The notes beneath the pieces are model-generated. The model was not told the origin of the DNA and searched no databases. It saw only the letters and a program-made list of their open reading frames with translations. The position numbers and the translations under genes were made by a program. DNA of 64,000 nt from Pythium myriotylum. Taxonomy: Eukaryota; Oomycota; Peronosporomycetes; Pythiales; Pythiaceae. Shown here piece after piece: positions 36,269-49,000 of the stretch; the stretch's first letter is position 1; the number at the start of each line of letters is the position of its first letter. The stretch covers positions 806,001-870,000 of the forward strand of contig JALJCQ010000012.1 in NCBI GenBank assembly GCA_023091665.1, written 5' to 3'.

Positions 36269-37047
36269 TCACTTCGCAATTTGCTCGCTACCCCTCAAGT
36301 GACCAAGTCCAGAAGTGTCCAGTCCAAGCACCCAGCCCAGCTGCCAGCCCATCACCCCCGACCCTCTCCACACCCAGTCGCCATGACCAAGGGTGCTGCG
36401 AGAGCCAAGACCAAGCGCAAGAAGCTTGGCATCGGGACGCTGCCGCCACCGCGCCGACCAGTCGGCATCCCATGCGTGCTTCCTTCGGCTTCATCGGGAG
36501 AGCCGACATTCACCACATGGAGAGCGCGCGCCAGAGCTCGGCCACCCGGTCGACTCTAATATCAACCCACCGCTGATCAACCCACGCCGTGACCAACACT
36601 CACGGCACCCAGCCACCAACCTTCACTCACGAGACCGTTGGGTAACCAACACTCACCGACACCAACCTCAACCCAACCAGCACTCACCGACACCAACCTC
36701 AACCCAACCAGCATTCAAGCAACCCAGCATCAACCCAACCGGCATTCAGCCAACCCAGCTTCAACCCAACCAACACTCAACTCACCCAGCATCAACATAC
36801 CAGCAAACCAGCAAATGAAGGTCAAGTTAACCCAGTACCCAGCTTCAACGACAACAGAACAACCACCTCAACAACCCAACGAACCATGACGCAAGGATTC
36901 ATCCTCTCAGCACAAACCGACCAGCCAACCACGAGACTCAACCGAACCTTAGCAACATAGAACCCGCACGGGATTAGCGAGCAGTTAGAAGTCAGTCGTA
37001 AATGCTAGTGCAGCAATACAGACGCCTTGAAACTGAGCTAGACGGGC
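36269..37047 (+). mobile_element. short non-autonomous element, 779 bp
   Basis: Target duplication at 37032-37047. Confidence 0.87.
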
Positions 37048-38112
37048 GTACCTTACTACCTCCCAAATCTTATCTCACAAAAAACGAGATCACCACACAA
37101 CACTAAACCAACCTACTTCAACACAACAAACACATCATCCACACACATCTGCTTTGACGACCAGCGCCACGACTGAAAATACTCTGAATACTCTGAATAC
37201 TCTGAGTACTCACCTTTCTCCCATTCTTTCCTCCCTGCCTCTGCTGTTCTCACGACTCCTAGCTTTCGCCCACACTTTCATATACACTTTCGGCTAGATC
37301 TCCGCCTTCGCCACAACAATCCACACGTCCGGGCTCTGAATATCGTCTCCAACTCGAAGACGCCTTTCCTCTGCCAGTCACACGGAAAACCATCGCGCCG
37401 AGATCGACCTCAACCAACGCACAAGATCGACAAGGCTCTTCCACGCATCGACTCAGCCAGCCACGCACGAGCGCATCGCCACGTGACTTCACACACTTCC
37501 ACGCCACAAGCCCCCCTCTTGCCGCCTCTTGCCGCCTCTTGCCCCCTCTTGCCCCCTCTTGTCCCCTATTGCCCCCTCTTGCCCCCTATTGCCCCCTCTT
37601 GACCCAGTCCTCGATGTGGATGAACGCAACTGACAAACCCATTTGCAAGCACGTCGACTCGACGGCCGCAACCAATCACCACGAGGTGTTGGAGAAGCAA
37701 GGGGTAGTATGGTGCGTCCGAGTTGCGTGTATCAAGTACGAGAACCTGTGCAGCATAGTTCGTGTCGCTCATTCTGGTGTGTGTGTGCGCGTGCATGTAA
37801 TCATGCCAGTCATTGTGGTGCGTGTGCGCGAGTATGTTCTTTCCTCCTTTCCGGTGCAGGGTGAGATCTTGCAGTGACTGGTGTGTTGAGTTTCATTCGC
37901 CGCGAAGGCTCCACGAGGATGCACGAGAGATTGATTGATGGAGCGTGTGCGTGCTGTAGTACGCCCGGGTGTGTGGGAGATGGTTATCGAATAGGGAAAA
38001 GAAAAGAAAAGGATAAAAGCATGGACGTGGAGTGGAGCAAAGAGGGCCGTTGGTAAGCAAGGTCCGCCGGGTAGCAGCACACGGAAGGGAACGCATCCTG
38101 CACAAAGAGGAG

Positions 38113-38185
38113 CGCCCCCCGTGGGGCTCGAACCCACGACCACTGGCTTAAAAGGCCAGCGCTCTACCGACTGAGCTAGACGGGC
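38113..38185 (-). tRNA. tRNA-Lys(UUU), copy 15
   Basis: Followed on its 5' side by a 40-nt tRNA half. Confidence 0.95.
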
Positions 38186-38225
38186 GCTTAAAAGGCCAGC
38201 GCTCTACCGACTGAGCTAGACGGGC
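38186..38225 (-). repeat. 40-nt duplicated tRNA-Lys 5' half
   Basis: Same arrangement as 19808, but in front of a 779-bp element. Confidence 0.9.
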
Positions 38226-39004
38226 TCACTTCGCAATTTGCTCGCTACCCCTCAAGTGACCAAGTCCAGAAGTGTCCAGTCCAAGCACCCAGCCCAGCTG
38301 CCAGCCCATCACCCCCGACCCTCTCCACACCCAGTCGCCATGACCAAGGGTGCTGCGAGAGCCAAGACCAAGCGCAAGAAGCTTGGCATCGGGACGCTGC
38401 CGCCACCGCGCCGACCAGTCGGCATCCCATGCGTGCTTCCTTCGGCTTCATCGGGAGAGCCGACATTCACCACATGGAGAGCGCGCGCCAGAGCTCGGCC
38501 ACCCGGTCGACTCTAATATCAACCCACCGCTGATCAACCCACGCCGTGACCAACACTCACGGCACCCAGCCACCAACCTTCACTCACGAGACCGTTGGGT
38601 AACCAACACTCACCGACACCAACCTCAACCCAACCAGCACTCACCGACACCAACCTCAACCCAACCAGCATTCAAGCAACCCAGCATCAACCCAACCGGC
38701 ATTCAGCCAACCCAGCTTCAACCCAACCAACACTCAACTCACCCAGCATCAACATACCAGCAAACCAGCAAATGAAGGTCAAGTTAACCCAGTACCCAGC
38801 TTCAACGACAACAGAACAACCACCTCAACAACCCAACGAACCATGACGCAAGGATTCATCCTCTCAGCACAAACCGACCAGCCAACCACGAGACTCAACC
38901 GAACCTTAGCAACATAAAACCCGCACGGGATTAGCGAGCAGTTAGAAGTCAGTCGTAAATGCTAGTGCAGCAATACAGACGCCTTGAAACTGAGCTAGAC
39001 GGGC
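38226..39004 (+). mobile_element. short non-autonomous element, 779 bp
   Basis: Target duplication at 38989-39004. Confidence 0.87.
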
Positions 39005-40069
39005 GTACCTTACTACCTCCCAAATCTTATCTCACAAAAAACGAGATCACCACACAACACTAAACCAACCTACTTCAACACAACAAACACATCATCCACA
39101 CACATCTGCTTTGACGACCAGCGCCACGACTGAAAATACTCTGAATACTCTGAATACTCTGAGTACTCACCTTTCTCCCATTCTTTCCTCCCTGCCTCTG
39201 CTGTTCTCACGACTCCTAGCTTTCGCCCACACTTTCATATACACTTTCGGCTAGATCTCCGCCTTCGCCACAACAATCCACACGTCCGGGCTCTGAATAT
39301 CGTCTCCAACTCGAAGACGCCTTTCCTCTGCCAGTCACACGGAAAACCATCGCGCCGAGATCGACCTCAACCAACGCACAAGATCGACAAGGCTCTTCCA
39401 CGCATCGACTCAGCCAGCCACGCACGAGCGCATCGCCACGTGACTTCACACACTTCCACGCCACAAGCCCCCCTCTTGCCGCCTCTTGCCGCCTCTTGCC
39501 CCCTCTTGCCCCCTCTTGTCCCCTATTGCCCCCTCTTGCCCCCTATTGCCCCCTCTTGACCCAGTCCTCGATGTGGATGAACGCAACTGACAAACCCATT
39601 TGCAAGCACGTCGACTCGACGGCCGCAACCAATCACCACGAGGTGTTGGAGAAGCAAGGGGTAGTATGGTGCGTCCGAGTTGCGTGTATCAAGTACGAGA
39701 ACCTGTGCAGCATAGTTCGTGTCGCTCATTCTGGTGTGTGTGTGCGCGTGCATGTAATCATGCCAGTCATTGTGGTGCGTGTGCGCGAGTATGTTCTTTC
39801 CTCCTTTCCGGTGCAGGGTGAGATCTTGCAGTGACTGGTGTGTTGAGTTTCATTCGCCGCGAAGGCTCCACGAGGATGCACGAGAGATTGATTGATGGAG
39901 CGTGTGCGTGCTGTAGTACGCCCGGGTGTGTGGGAGATGGTTATCGAATAGGGAAAAGAAAAGAAAAGGATAAAAGCATGGACGTGGAGTGGAGCAAAGA
40001 GGGCCGTTGGTAAGCAAGGTCCGCCGGGTAGCAGCACACGGAAGGGAACGCATCCTGCACAAAGAGGAG

Positions 40070-40142
40070 CGCCCCCCGTGGGGCTCGAACCCACGACCAC
40101 TGGCTTAAAAGGCCAGCGCTCTACCGACTGAGCTAGACGGGC
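40070..40142 (-). tRNA. tRNA-Lys(UUU), copy 16
   Basis: Occupied site. Confidence 0.95.
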
Positions 40143-40921
40143 TCACTTCGCAATTTGCTCGCTACCCCTCAAGTGACCAAGTCCAGAAGTGTCCAGTCCA
40201 AGCACCCAGCCCAGCTGCCAGCCCATCACCCCCGACCCTCTCCACACCCAGTCGCCATGACCAAGGGTGCTGCGAGAGCCAAGACCAAGCGCAAGAAGCT
40301 TGGCATCGGGACGCTGCCGCCACCGCGCCGACCAGTCGGCATCCCATGCGTGCTTCCTTCGGCTTCATCGGGAGAGCCGACATTCACCACATGGAGAGCG
40401 CGCGCCAGAGCTCGGCCACCCGGTCGACTCTAATATCAACCCACCGCTGATCAACCCACGCCGTGACCAACACTCACGGCACCCAGCCACCAACCTTCAC
40501 TCACGAGACCGTTGGGTAACCAACACTCACCGACACCAACCTCAACCCAACCAGCACTCACCGACACCAACCTCAACCCAACCAGCATTCAAGCAACCCA
40601 GCATCAACCCAACCGGCATTCAGCCAACCCAGCTTCAACCCAACCAACACTCAACTCACCCAGCATCAACATACCAGCAAACCAGCAAATGAAGGTCAAG
40701 TTAACCCAGTACCCAGCTTCAACGACAACAGAACAACCACCTCAACAACCCAACGAACCATGACGCAAGGATTCATCCTCTCAGCACAAACCGACCAGCC
40801 AACCACGAGACTCAACCGAACCTTAGCAACATAGAACCCGCACGGGATTAGCGAGCAGTTAGAAGTCAGTCGTAAATGCTAGTGCAGCAATACAGACGCC
40901 TTGAAACTGAGCTAGACGGGC
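40143..40921 (+). mobile_element. short non-autonomous element, 779 bp
   Basis: Target duplication at 40906-40921. Last short insert before the LINE. Confidence 0.87.
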
Positions 40922-41986
40922 GTACCTTACTACCTCCCAAATCTTATCTCACAAAAAACGAGATCACCACACAACACTAAACCAACCTACTTCAACACAA
41001 CAAACACATCATCCACACACATCTGCTTTGACGACCAGCGCCACGACTGAAAATACTCTGAATACTCTGAATACTCTGAGTACTCACCTTTCTCCCATTC
41101 TTTCCTCCCTGCCTCTGCTGTTCTCACGACTCCTAGCTTTCGCCCACACTTTCATATACACTTTCGGCTGGATCTCCGCCTTCGCCACAACAATCCACAC
41201 GTCCGGGCTCTGAATATCGTCTCCAACTCGAAGACGCCTTTCCTCTGCCAGTCACACGGAAAACCATCGCGCCGAGATCGACCTCAACCAACGCACAAGA
41301 TCGACAAGGCTCTTCCACGCATCGACTCAGCCAGCCACGCACGAGCGCATCGCCACGTGACTTCACACACTTCCACGCCACAAGCCCCCCTCTTGCCGCC
41401 TCTTGCCGCCTCTTGCCCCCTCTTGCCCCCTCTTGCCCCCTCTTGTCCCCTATTGCCCCCTCTTGCCCCCTCTTGACCCAGTCCTCGATGTGGATGAACG
41501 CAACTGACAAACCCATTTGCAAGCACGTCGACTCGACGGCCGCAACCAATCACCACGAGGTGTTGGAGAAGCAAGGGGTAGTATGGTGCGTCCGAGTTGC
41601 GTGTATCAAGTACGAGAACCTGTGCAGCATAGTTCGTGTCGCTCATTCTGGTGTGTGTGTGCGCGTGCATGTAATCATGCCAGTCATTGTGGTGCGTGTG
41701 CGCGAGTATGTTCTTTCCTCCTTTCCGGTGCAGGGTGAGATCTTGCAGTGACTGGTGTGTTGAGTTTCATTCGCCGCGAAGGCTCCACGAGGATGCACGA
41801 GAGATTGATTGATGGAGCGTGTGCGTGCTGTAGTACGCCCGGGTGTGTGGGAGATGGTTATCGAATAGGGAAAAGAAAAGAAAAGGATAAAAGCATGGAC
41901 GTGGAGTGGAGCAAAGAGGGCCGTTGGTAAGCAAGGTCCGCCGGGTAGCAGCACACGGAAGGGAACGCATCCTGCACAAAGAGGAG

Positions 41987-42059
41987 CGCCCCCCGTGGGG
42001 CTCGAACCCACGACCACTGGCTTAAAAGGCCAGCGCTCTACCGACTGAGCTAGACGGGC
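41987..42059 (-). tRNA. tRNA-Lys(UUU), copy 17
   Basis: Empty site. Its unit and the next share a TAG-to-TGG change near 41168 and 42306, so they are sister duplicates. Confidence 0.95.
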
Positions 42060-43144
42060 GTACCTTACTACCTCCCAAATCTTATCTCACAAAAAACGAG
42101 ATCACCACACAACACTAAACCAACCTACTTCAACACAACAAACACATCATCCACACACATCTGCTTTGACGACCAGCGCCACGACTGAAAATACTCTGAA
42201 TACTCTGAATACTCTGAGTACTCACCTTTCTCCCATTCTTTCCTCCCTGCCTCTGCTGTTCTCACGACTCCTAGCTTTCGCCCACACTTTCATATACACT
42301 TTCGGCTGGATCTCCGCCTTCGCCACAACAATCCACACGTCCGGGCTCTGAATATCGTCTCCAACTCGAAGACGCCTTTCCTCTGCCAGTCACACGGAAA
42401 ACCATCGCGCCGAGATCGACCTCAACCAACGCACAAGATCGACAAGGCTCTTCCACGCATCGACTCAGCCAGCCACGCACGAGCGCATCGCCACGTGACT
42501 TCACACACTTCCACGCCACAAGCCCCCCTCTTGCCGCCTCTTGCCGCCTCTTGCCGCCTCTTGCCCCCTCTTGCCCCCTCTTGCCCCCTCTTGTCCCCTA
42601 TTGCCCCCTCTTGCCCCCTATTGCCCCCTCTTGACCCAGTCCTCGATGTGGATGAACGCAACTGACAAACCCATTTGCAAGCACGTCGACTCGACGGCCG
42701 CAACCAATCACCACGAGGTGTTGGAGAAGCAAGGGGTAGTATGGTGCGTCCGAGTTGCGTGTATCAAGTACGAGAACCTGTGCAGCATAGTTCGTGTCGC
42801 TCATTCTGGTGTGTGTGTGCGCGTGCATGTAATCATGCCAGTCATTGTGGTGCGTGTGCGCGAGTATGTTCTTTCCTCCTTTCCGGTGCAGGGTGAGATC
42901 TTGCAGTGACTGGTGTGTTGAGTTTCATTCGCCGCGAAGGCTCCACGAGGATGCACGAGAGATTGATTGATGGAGCGTGTGCGTGCTGTAGTACGCCCGG
43001 GTGTGTGGGAGATGGTTATCGAATAGGGAAAAGAAAAGAAAAGGATAAAAGCATGGACGTGGAGTGGAGCAAAGAGGGCCGTTGGTAAGCAAGGTCCGCC
43101 GGGTAGCAGCACACGGAAGGGAACGCATCCTGCACAAAGAGGAG

Positions 43145-43217
43145 CGCCCCCCGTGGGGCTCGAACCCACGACCACTGGCTTAAAAGGCCAGCGCTCTACC
43201 GACTGAGCTAGACGGGC
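43145..43217 (-). tRNA. tRNA-Lys(UUU), copy 18
   Basis: Intact gene whose 5' flank is now the 5' end of LINE copy 1. Confidence 0.95.
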
Positions 43218-43312
43218 TCACTTCTCAATTTGCCTCGTCGAGCACAAGTCGATCCAAGCAAACAGCCGAAGTAACCAGCCAACCAGCCTCCCAGCCTTCC
43301 CGTCGAACGAAG

Positions 43313-46030
43313 ATGAAGCCAGCGAACCAGATCGACTCGGCCTGCCCATCTCCCTCCGACCTCGACTTTGTGGGTGAGAACCCTCCCGCGCAGCTGCTCC
43401 GTCCCGTCTCTGCACAAGATTCGGGAAGCCTCACCCATTGTGAGCCACCATCTGGTCCGGATGGTGCCAGTGCGACTGCCGACGACCCTGCGACGCCCGC
43501 GCCCGTATCTCACGTGACTTCGAAGTCAGTGAATGCGCAAGCCCCAGTCAGCTCCGGCACGACCACCACCTCCGCGGTCGACGACGCCGACGCTCCTTCA
43601 ACCGCCGACGGACCCGCCTCTACCGCCCGCATCGTGGATGTCGGTGCCGGTATGACGGTGCTCGTGACAGGCTCCGCTCCGGTGGCGTCTGGTTTCGGGA
43701 TCTCCGTTGCGGTACCCAACTCGACCGACTCGCTCGTGACCAGTACGACTACTGCAGCCTCCGGTGGCGACGACGACGACGACGACTCGATGATGGCCGC
43801 GACCTCGCTCCAACTCAGTCTCGCCTCAAGCCCCGACGAATCAACTGTTGAAGACTCGACTACGACTGATTCGACCCCGGATCCGATTCCGGATGCTCAG
43901 CAACCGCCTGCCAGTGCGGCAGGTGCGACGCCTTCGCTTGGTGCTCTTCTACGCCGTCCAACCGAGATTCGCCGTGACAGAACTCCCGTCTCGGCGACCA
44001 GTCGTGTGGTGCTGCCTCGACCGTGTGCTGCGGATATCGAAGCGATTGACGCGCTGTACGAGAACGGTGGCGACTGGGCCTCGCTCTTCACGTCAGTTGA
44101 ACAAGCGCGCCCGTACGAGCTCCCGCGCGCTCGTTACGTCATGACCATCGACACTGGTCGCGCGTTCGAGCGTACCGGCATCAACAAGATCATGGCGTCT
44201 TTTCTCAATGACAACGGGAACCCCGTGGTCACCGAGCAGATCAAGCTTCAAGAACTCGGCCAGATCTCCAAGGGTCGTGGCGGAGAAATCCGCGTCAAGG
44301 TCAAGCCACGTGCTGCGTGCGAACGCCTTGCGCGTCAGGAAGTCAAGATCCTCGGTGGCAAGTACATGTTCCAAGACTTCGACGTCCTCACCGATCGCTT
44401 CTACATCGACATCTCGAGCGTCGACAGCAACTTCGACAACGAAGGTCTTCTGCGCGCGTTCTTCGACATCGGCAGCGAGCCGATCTACGACACGTTCCGC
44501 GACGTCAACCTCGCGTCCGGAATGACGACAGCAACGTGGCGCGTCTACTTTCGAAGTGCGACGTGCCCAAGAGCGCTGTGTGTGCAAGGCTTCACGTGCG
44601 ACCAAGTCATCTTCGGCAGCCGCATGTACCCAGCTTTGGCGCGCGACGCCGCGTTCCCGTCCCAGCGACGTGGTTTCGGTCAGGTGTCGCCACACGCTTT
44701 GGACTTGGACAAGATCAACAAGCCTACTCCGCCAGCACCAGTGCAACCGTCCGAGCCGGCTGCTCCGACTTCGTACGCAGACGCGGTGAAGAACGGTGTC
44801 TCGCAAGCGGAGTCCAAGTCGCAAGACTCTGCAAGCGTCATCTCGGTCGGTACGCACGCGGGATCGCTGTTGACGCCTCCGGGTAGTCCGCAGCCTGGAA
44901 CCAAGTCTCTGCCGCCGCCGCCACCGCCGCTCGGTCTGTCCGCGTCCAACGCAGATCGTCCGGAAAACGGAACCAAATCGACCAAGTCCAAGGGCAAGCG
45001 CTCGCGTTACGCTGACGACTTTGCCGACATGTTGCAGAAGGCGAGACCGAAGCCCGTGCAAGGAATTGCGACTAGCAACTATTTCGAAGTGTTGAACTCC
45101 ATCGAGTTCGAACTCGACTGCTGCAATGCGGCGCTCAACGAGTCGAGCCTGCCGCGGTTCCAGGTCGTGCCTCGCAAGGTCAAGGGTCCCGACACGATCA
45201 AGACCAGCAAGGAGTCGAGTCACTTCTTGACCAAGCACCACACTCTGGTCATGAAGACGAAGGAACCGACGTCAATCCAAGAGATCCTCGCCGAACTCGA
45301 GACGACCGAGCCCACCGCCGACCTCCAGCTCCAGTCGAACCATATCGCTGCAGCGGACGTTCGTGCGGAATCACTTCGGAAGACTCTCCGCAACACGGCC
45401 AACCCGGACACGATCGGCCATCTTGCCGGTGGGAAGTCTCCGCTCGCGTTCAACTCCGTACTGCTCGGGGAGATGAGTGATCTCAGCGGCAACGTCAAGG
45501 AGCTCGCACAACTCCATATGATCAATCGTGTGTTGAGCGCGACTGATCCGAACTCGTGTACGACCTTCGCGCACAAGTGGGCTGCGCACTACGGTGAGAA
45601 GCTGCCGAAGGATCGCAACGACATCTTCAAGATGACGGGACGATGGTATCGCGATGAGCGCATGTCGGCGCTATTGCGAGCCACGTGCGCACTCTCGTTG
45701 TTCGAGTTGATGCTCATGTACACGGCGCCTCAGATCTTCCAGAGCGACATGTGGATCCAGCGCCTCACCGGAGCTCCAGTCGGGTGGATTCCTGCTCTCA
45801 ACGGTCGTCTGCTCCACCCCAACGTGCTGTTGGCACTGCTGCGCTCCGACTTGGGTGCGCAGATCTTCGCCGTGTGGGAGAAGATCCAGTGGCAAGGCGA
45901 GCTTCTCGACGACCTCGAGTATCTTCGCACGTGTGGCTTGTACTTCTCCGACGACGAAGCGGTTCTCCAGCTCACGTCTGTCAACAGCGTCGCGACCCTA
46001 GGTGCCGGACCGCTCTGCCTCGACTGCTAA
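43313..46030 (+). CDS. LINE ORF1 protein, copy 1 (905 aa)
   Basis: Starts at the first ATG after a 95-bp leader. Residues 1-200 are Ser/Thr/Pro-rich and probably disordered, with an Asp tract near residue 160. Residues about 225-440 look folded; 363-410 suggest an RRM-like beta-alpha-beta-beta order (FYIDIS, EGLLRAFFDIG, PIYDTFRDV, ATWRVYF). A Pro-rich linker (PPPPPP near 540) and a basic patch (KGKRSRYADDF) follow. The C-terminal 250 residues are helical and hydrophobic. No CCHC knuckle was found. By analogy with LINE ORF1p it should bind the element RNA and form the ribonucleoprotein; that role is inferred from position. The stop overlaps the ORF2 frame by 29 bp. Confidence 0.85.
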   Translation: MKPANQIDSACPSPSDLDFVGENPPAQLLRPVSAQDSGSLTHCEPPSGPDGASATADDPATPAPVSHVTSKSVNAQAPVSSGTTTTSAVDDADAPSTADGPASTARIVDVGAGMTVLVTGSAPVASGFGISVAVPNSTDSLVTSTTTAASGGDDDDDDSMMAATSLQLSLASSPDESTVEDSTTTDSTPDPIPDAQQPPASAAGATPSLGALLRRPTEIRRDRTPVSATSRVVLPRPCAADIEAIDALYENGGDWASLFTSVEQARPYELPRARYVMTIDTGRAFERTGINKIMASFLNDNGNPVVTEQIKLQELGQISKGRGGEIRVKVKPRAACERLARQEVKILGGKYMFQDFDVLTDRFYIDISSVDSNFDNEGLLRAFFDIGSEPIYDTFRDVNLASGMTTATWRVYFRSATCPRALCVQGFTCDQVIFGSRMYPALARDAAFPSQRRGFGQVSPHALDLDKINKPTPPAPVQPSEPAAPTSYADAVKNGVSQAESKSQDSASVISVGTHAGSLLTPPGSPQPGTKSLPPPPPPLGLSASNADRPENGTKSTKSKGKRSRYADDFADMLQKARPKPVQGIATSNYFEVLNSIEFELDCCNAALNESSLPRFQVVPRKVKGPDTIKTSKESSHFLTKHHTLVMKTKEPTSIQEILAELETTEPTADLQLQSNHIAAADVRAESLRKTLRNTANPDTIGHLAGGKSPLAFNSVLLGEMSDLSGNVKELAQLHMINRVLSATDPNSCTTFAHKWAAHYGEKLPKDRNDIFKMTGRWYRDERMSALLRATCALSLFELMLMYTAPQIFQSDMWIQRLTGAPVGWIPALNGRLLHPNVLLALLRSDLGAQIFAVWEKIQWQGELLDDLEYLRTCGLYFSDDEAVLQLTSVNSVATLGAGPLCLDC

Positions 46031-49000
46031 AGCGGTCGAGGCGGACGCGGCCGAGGTCTCGTGGGAGAACATCAGTCTTTTGACGGTGAACACCAACGGG
46101 ATCAAGAAGAACGGCCACCTGTTGATCGAGAACCAGCTCATCAAGAACAGTCTCTCGTGCGTCCAAGAGACCAAGCTGCGCGACTCGCATCATCTTGCAA
46201 CGCTCCAATTCCACCATGACTCAAGATTTCAACACCGCCTCTTCGTCAGCGACACCAACGCGCACAGTCAAGTTGCCGTTGCTGCACGATCGGGTGGCGT
46301 CATGACAGTGCTCCGCTCCGACTTTCCCGGCTTTCAGTCTGCATGCGAGCAGTCTTCGTTGACTATTCCAGGCCGCTACTTGGTCGTCCGGGTCGTCGCG
46401 AACGGTGCTCCGATATACATCCACAACGTGTACGCGCCAGTCGATAACTCCGAGAAGAAGGGGTTCTTCGAAGCGCTGCCGTACGAAGTGTTCGAAGACA
46501 ACGCGACTCACCTGGTGCTCGGAGACCTCAACACGCCACTCGACCCACTCGTTGATGCGTCGGATCCAAGAGCGACAGGGACGACCGGCGGTAACGTGTG
46601 TGTAGCGTGGTTGGCCCAGCTCGGTGTCGTGGATGCCTGGCGAATCCACCATCCCGACGAACGCGTCTACACTGGTCCACAGCCTCGACACAACCGTCTC
46701 GACTACATCCTCATGTCAGAAGACTTCTGCACCGCGCTGTACGGTGACTCCTTGTACTTTGAGCCCAAGGGTGCCGGCGACCATCTCGCACATCAAGTTG
46801 TGTTGCGCGCGATGAGCCAGCCTCAAGGCCACGGGTACTGGCGTTTCCAGTCGGCGATGCTCGACTTCCCCGATATCGTTGAAGCTATCCAAGGCGAAGC
46901 GACGACTGTGCTTGCTGCGTTACGGCGCTCCTCCAACCCGGGCAAGGTGTGGCACAAGTGGAAGAAGGGCATGCGTCGTCAGCTTCAAGCTCTGCAGCGC
47001 AAGCTGAAGCGTCAAGGCGAGACCGCCACCACCGAAGCTCGTCAGGCACTTGCCCACGCGGCTGCGGCATACCGGTCGGAGCGAAGCGATCGCGCGCAGA
47101 CGGTGTTCCAGACCGCACTGACGGCATACCAAGACAGCATCAACTCGGCGCGTCTTTACAACCAAGACTCGGCTTTCGACTTCCAGGCTCAACACGCGGA
47201 GATGTCATCCAAGTACTTCTTTCGACCGCTGGACGGATCCTTGCGGAGAGTCAGCATCGAGGAAGTGCGGCTTCGAGATGGCTCTGCCTCCAGCAACCCC
47301 GCGGATATCGCGGCTGCCTTCAATCAGCACTGGGGCGGTATCATGGGCGATGTTGAGCGCGGTGGTGTTGTCGTCCAAGAGCCTGAGCAGAGCCAGATTG
47401 ACCGGATGCTCGACACGATCGACCGCCGACTGTCTGAAGACGAGCAAAATATCCTCAACGCTCCGATCACAGCGGCGGACCTCGCCAGTGCAATCAAGAA
47501 GATGCGAGCATCGTCAGCGCCCGGGATGGACGGGCTTCCAGCTGCCTTCTACCAGGTGGCTCCTGACGTGTTCGGTGAATGCCTGGAGATCGTGTTCAAC
47601 TACCAACTTCAGCGAGGCGAGCTTCTTCGGTGCCAACGCCAGTCGGCGATCAGTCTGCTGCACAAGAAGGGATCCCGAGCTGACCCAGGCAACTATCGCC
47701 CAATTGCTTTGATGGGTGTCGACGTGAAGGCACTGTCAAAGGTTCTCGCTTTCCGACTGCAGTTGTTCCTGACCAAGCTTGTGCACCAAGACCAGAAGGC
47801 TTTCGTGCGTGGTCGCTCTCTGCATCACCACGTTCGTTTCGTGAGTGACCTGCAAGACCTCGTCACCGCGCGCGACGAGGAAGCCTACGCCATGTTCCTC
47901 GACTTTGAGAAGGCGTACGACCGCGTCAACTGGAACTACATGTTTCAGGTGCTCGATCGGATGGGATGTGGCGGGGCGTTCTCGGGGTGGGTGAAGCTCC
48001 TATACACTCGGCCACACGCGCATCTCATGATCAACGGCTTCGTGCAAGACCCTCTCTGCCCAACCCGAGGTGTCAAGCAAGGTGATCCGTTGTCGGCGCT
48101 GCTGTTCTTGCTCGTGATCGAGCCGCTCGGCAACCTGCTCCGCCAACATGAAGAGCATGGGATCTGCTTGACAGCGGATGCCACGGTAACGAGTGTTTTC
48201 TTCGCCGACGACTCGACGTTGCTGTCCGGATCTATCGCTGGTGTCGAAGCACAACTCGGGTTGGTTGAAGAATACTGTCAAGGCTCCGGCGCCAAGCTCA
48301 ACGTCAACAAGTGTGTGCTGATGTCGCTGCATCGGTCGCGGCGTTGTCCGGGCATACAGGGTGTGCATGTTCTCGACGAAGACTCTACAGTCAAGTTCCT
48401 CGGTCTCCTGTTTGGCCAACGACGCACGACCGAGTTGATTGTTGAAGACCTCGATCGACGCTTCTTTGACGGGTTCAAGCAGTGGTTTCGGCGCGCACGG
48501 ACGCTCCAAGGCAGGCTCCTCGTCGCCCAGACCATGGTGCTCTCACGTCTGTGGCACTACACTGCTCACGTTGATGTGCCGCCAGGACGAGTGAAGAAGT
48601 GGCAAGCCGCGCTACACCGGTTCGTCTTGAGTCGGCGCTACGAACGCGACGCTCGGCATGTCCAGTTGATCTCGAACGAATTTGTCAACCTGCCGCGCGA
48701 GTCTGGGGGTCTGCAGGTACTGAGTCTCGACGGTGTGCTCAAGCGACAGTCACTGCAGCTCCTGCTTCAGTTCACGGCAGCTTCGACATCGACGACCGGC
48801 AACTGGACGGTAGCAGGAGTCGAGCTGCTGCGGATCAGTCTTCCGCGGTGGGGCCCGCAGAGGCCACTCGACTTTCTCTACGTCAGTCCGTGGCGGCATC
48901 GAGGCTCGATCGAGTGGGGGCAGCTCTCTTCGTGGTGGCGTGCGGCCTGGAAGACTTGGTACGCTATCAAGTGGCCGGTGTCGTGGCTCGACCTCCCTCC

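Larger units (their letters stand above)
11576..43217. repeat. tandem array I: tRNA-Lys units with interspersed short inserts
   Basis: Eighteen near-identical units of about 1138 bp each end in a minus-strand tRNA-Lys gene. The first unit is cut at its left end (about 11576) and has lost the first 120 or so bases. Units join directly (boundaries at 14446, 15584, 16722, 25732, 42060) or are separated by a 779- or 810-bp insert, giving repeat periods of 1138, 1917, 1948, 1957, 1988 and 2767 bp. The 2767-bp block occurs twice in succession (30735-33501 and 33502-36268). Copy-to-copy differences are mainly in short internal repeats. Confidence 0.93.

Noticed and set aside
11576..43217. Regularly spaced repeats resembling a CRISPR-like array
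   Set aside because: Units exceed 1 kb, contain tRNA genes, and vary by insertion of retroelements; no short repeat/spacer pattern or cas gene.
44093..45241. 382-aa minus-strand frame inside LINE ORF1
   Set aside because: Antisense shadow of a GC-rich coding region; no domain, and interrupted in copy 2.
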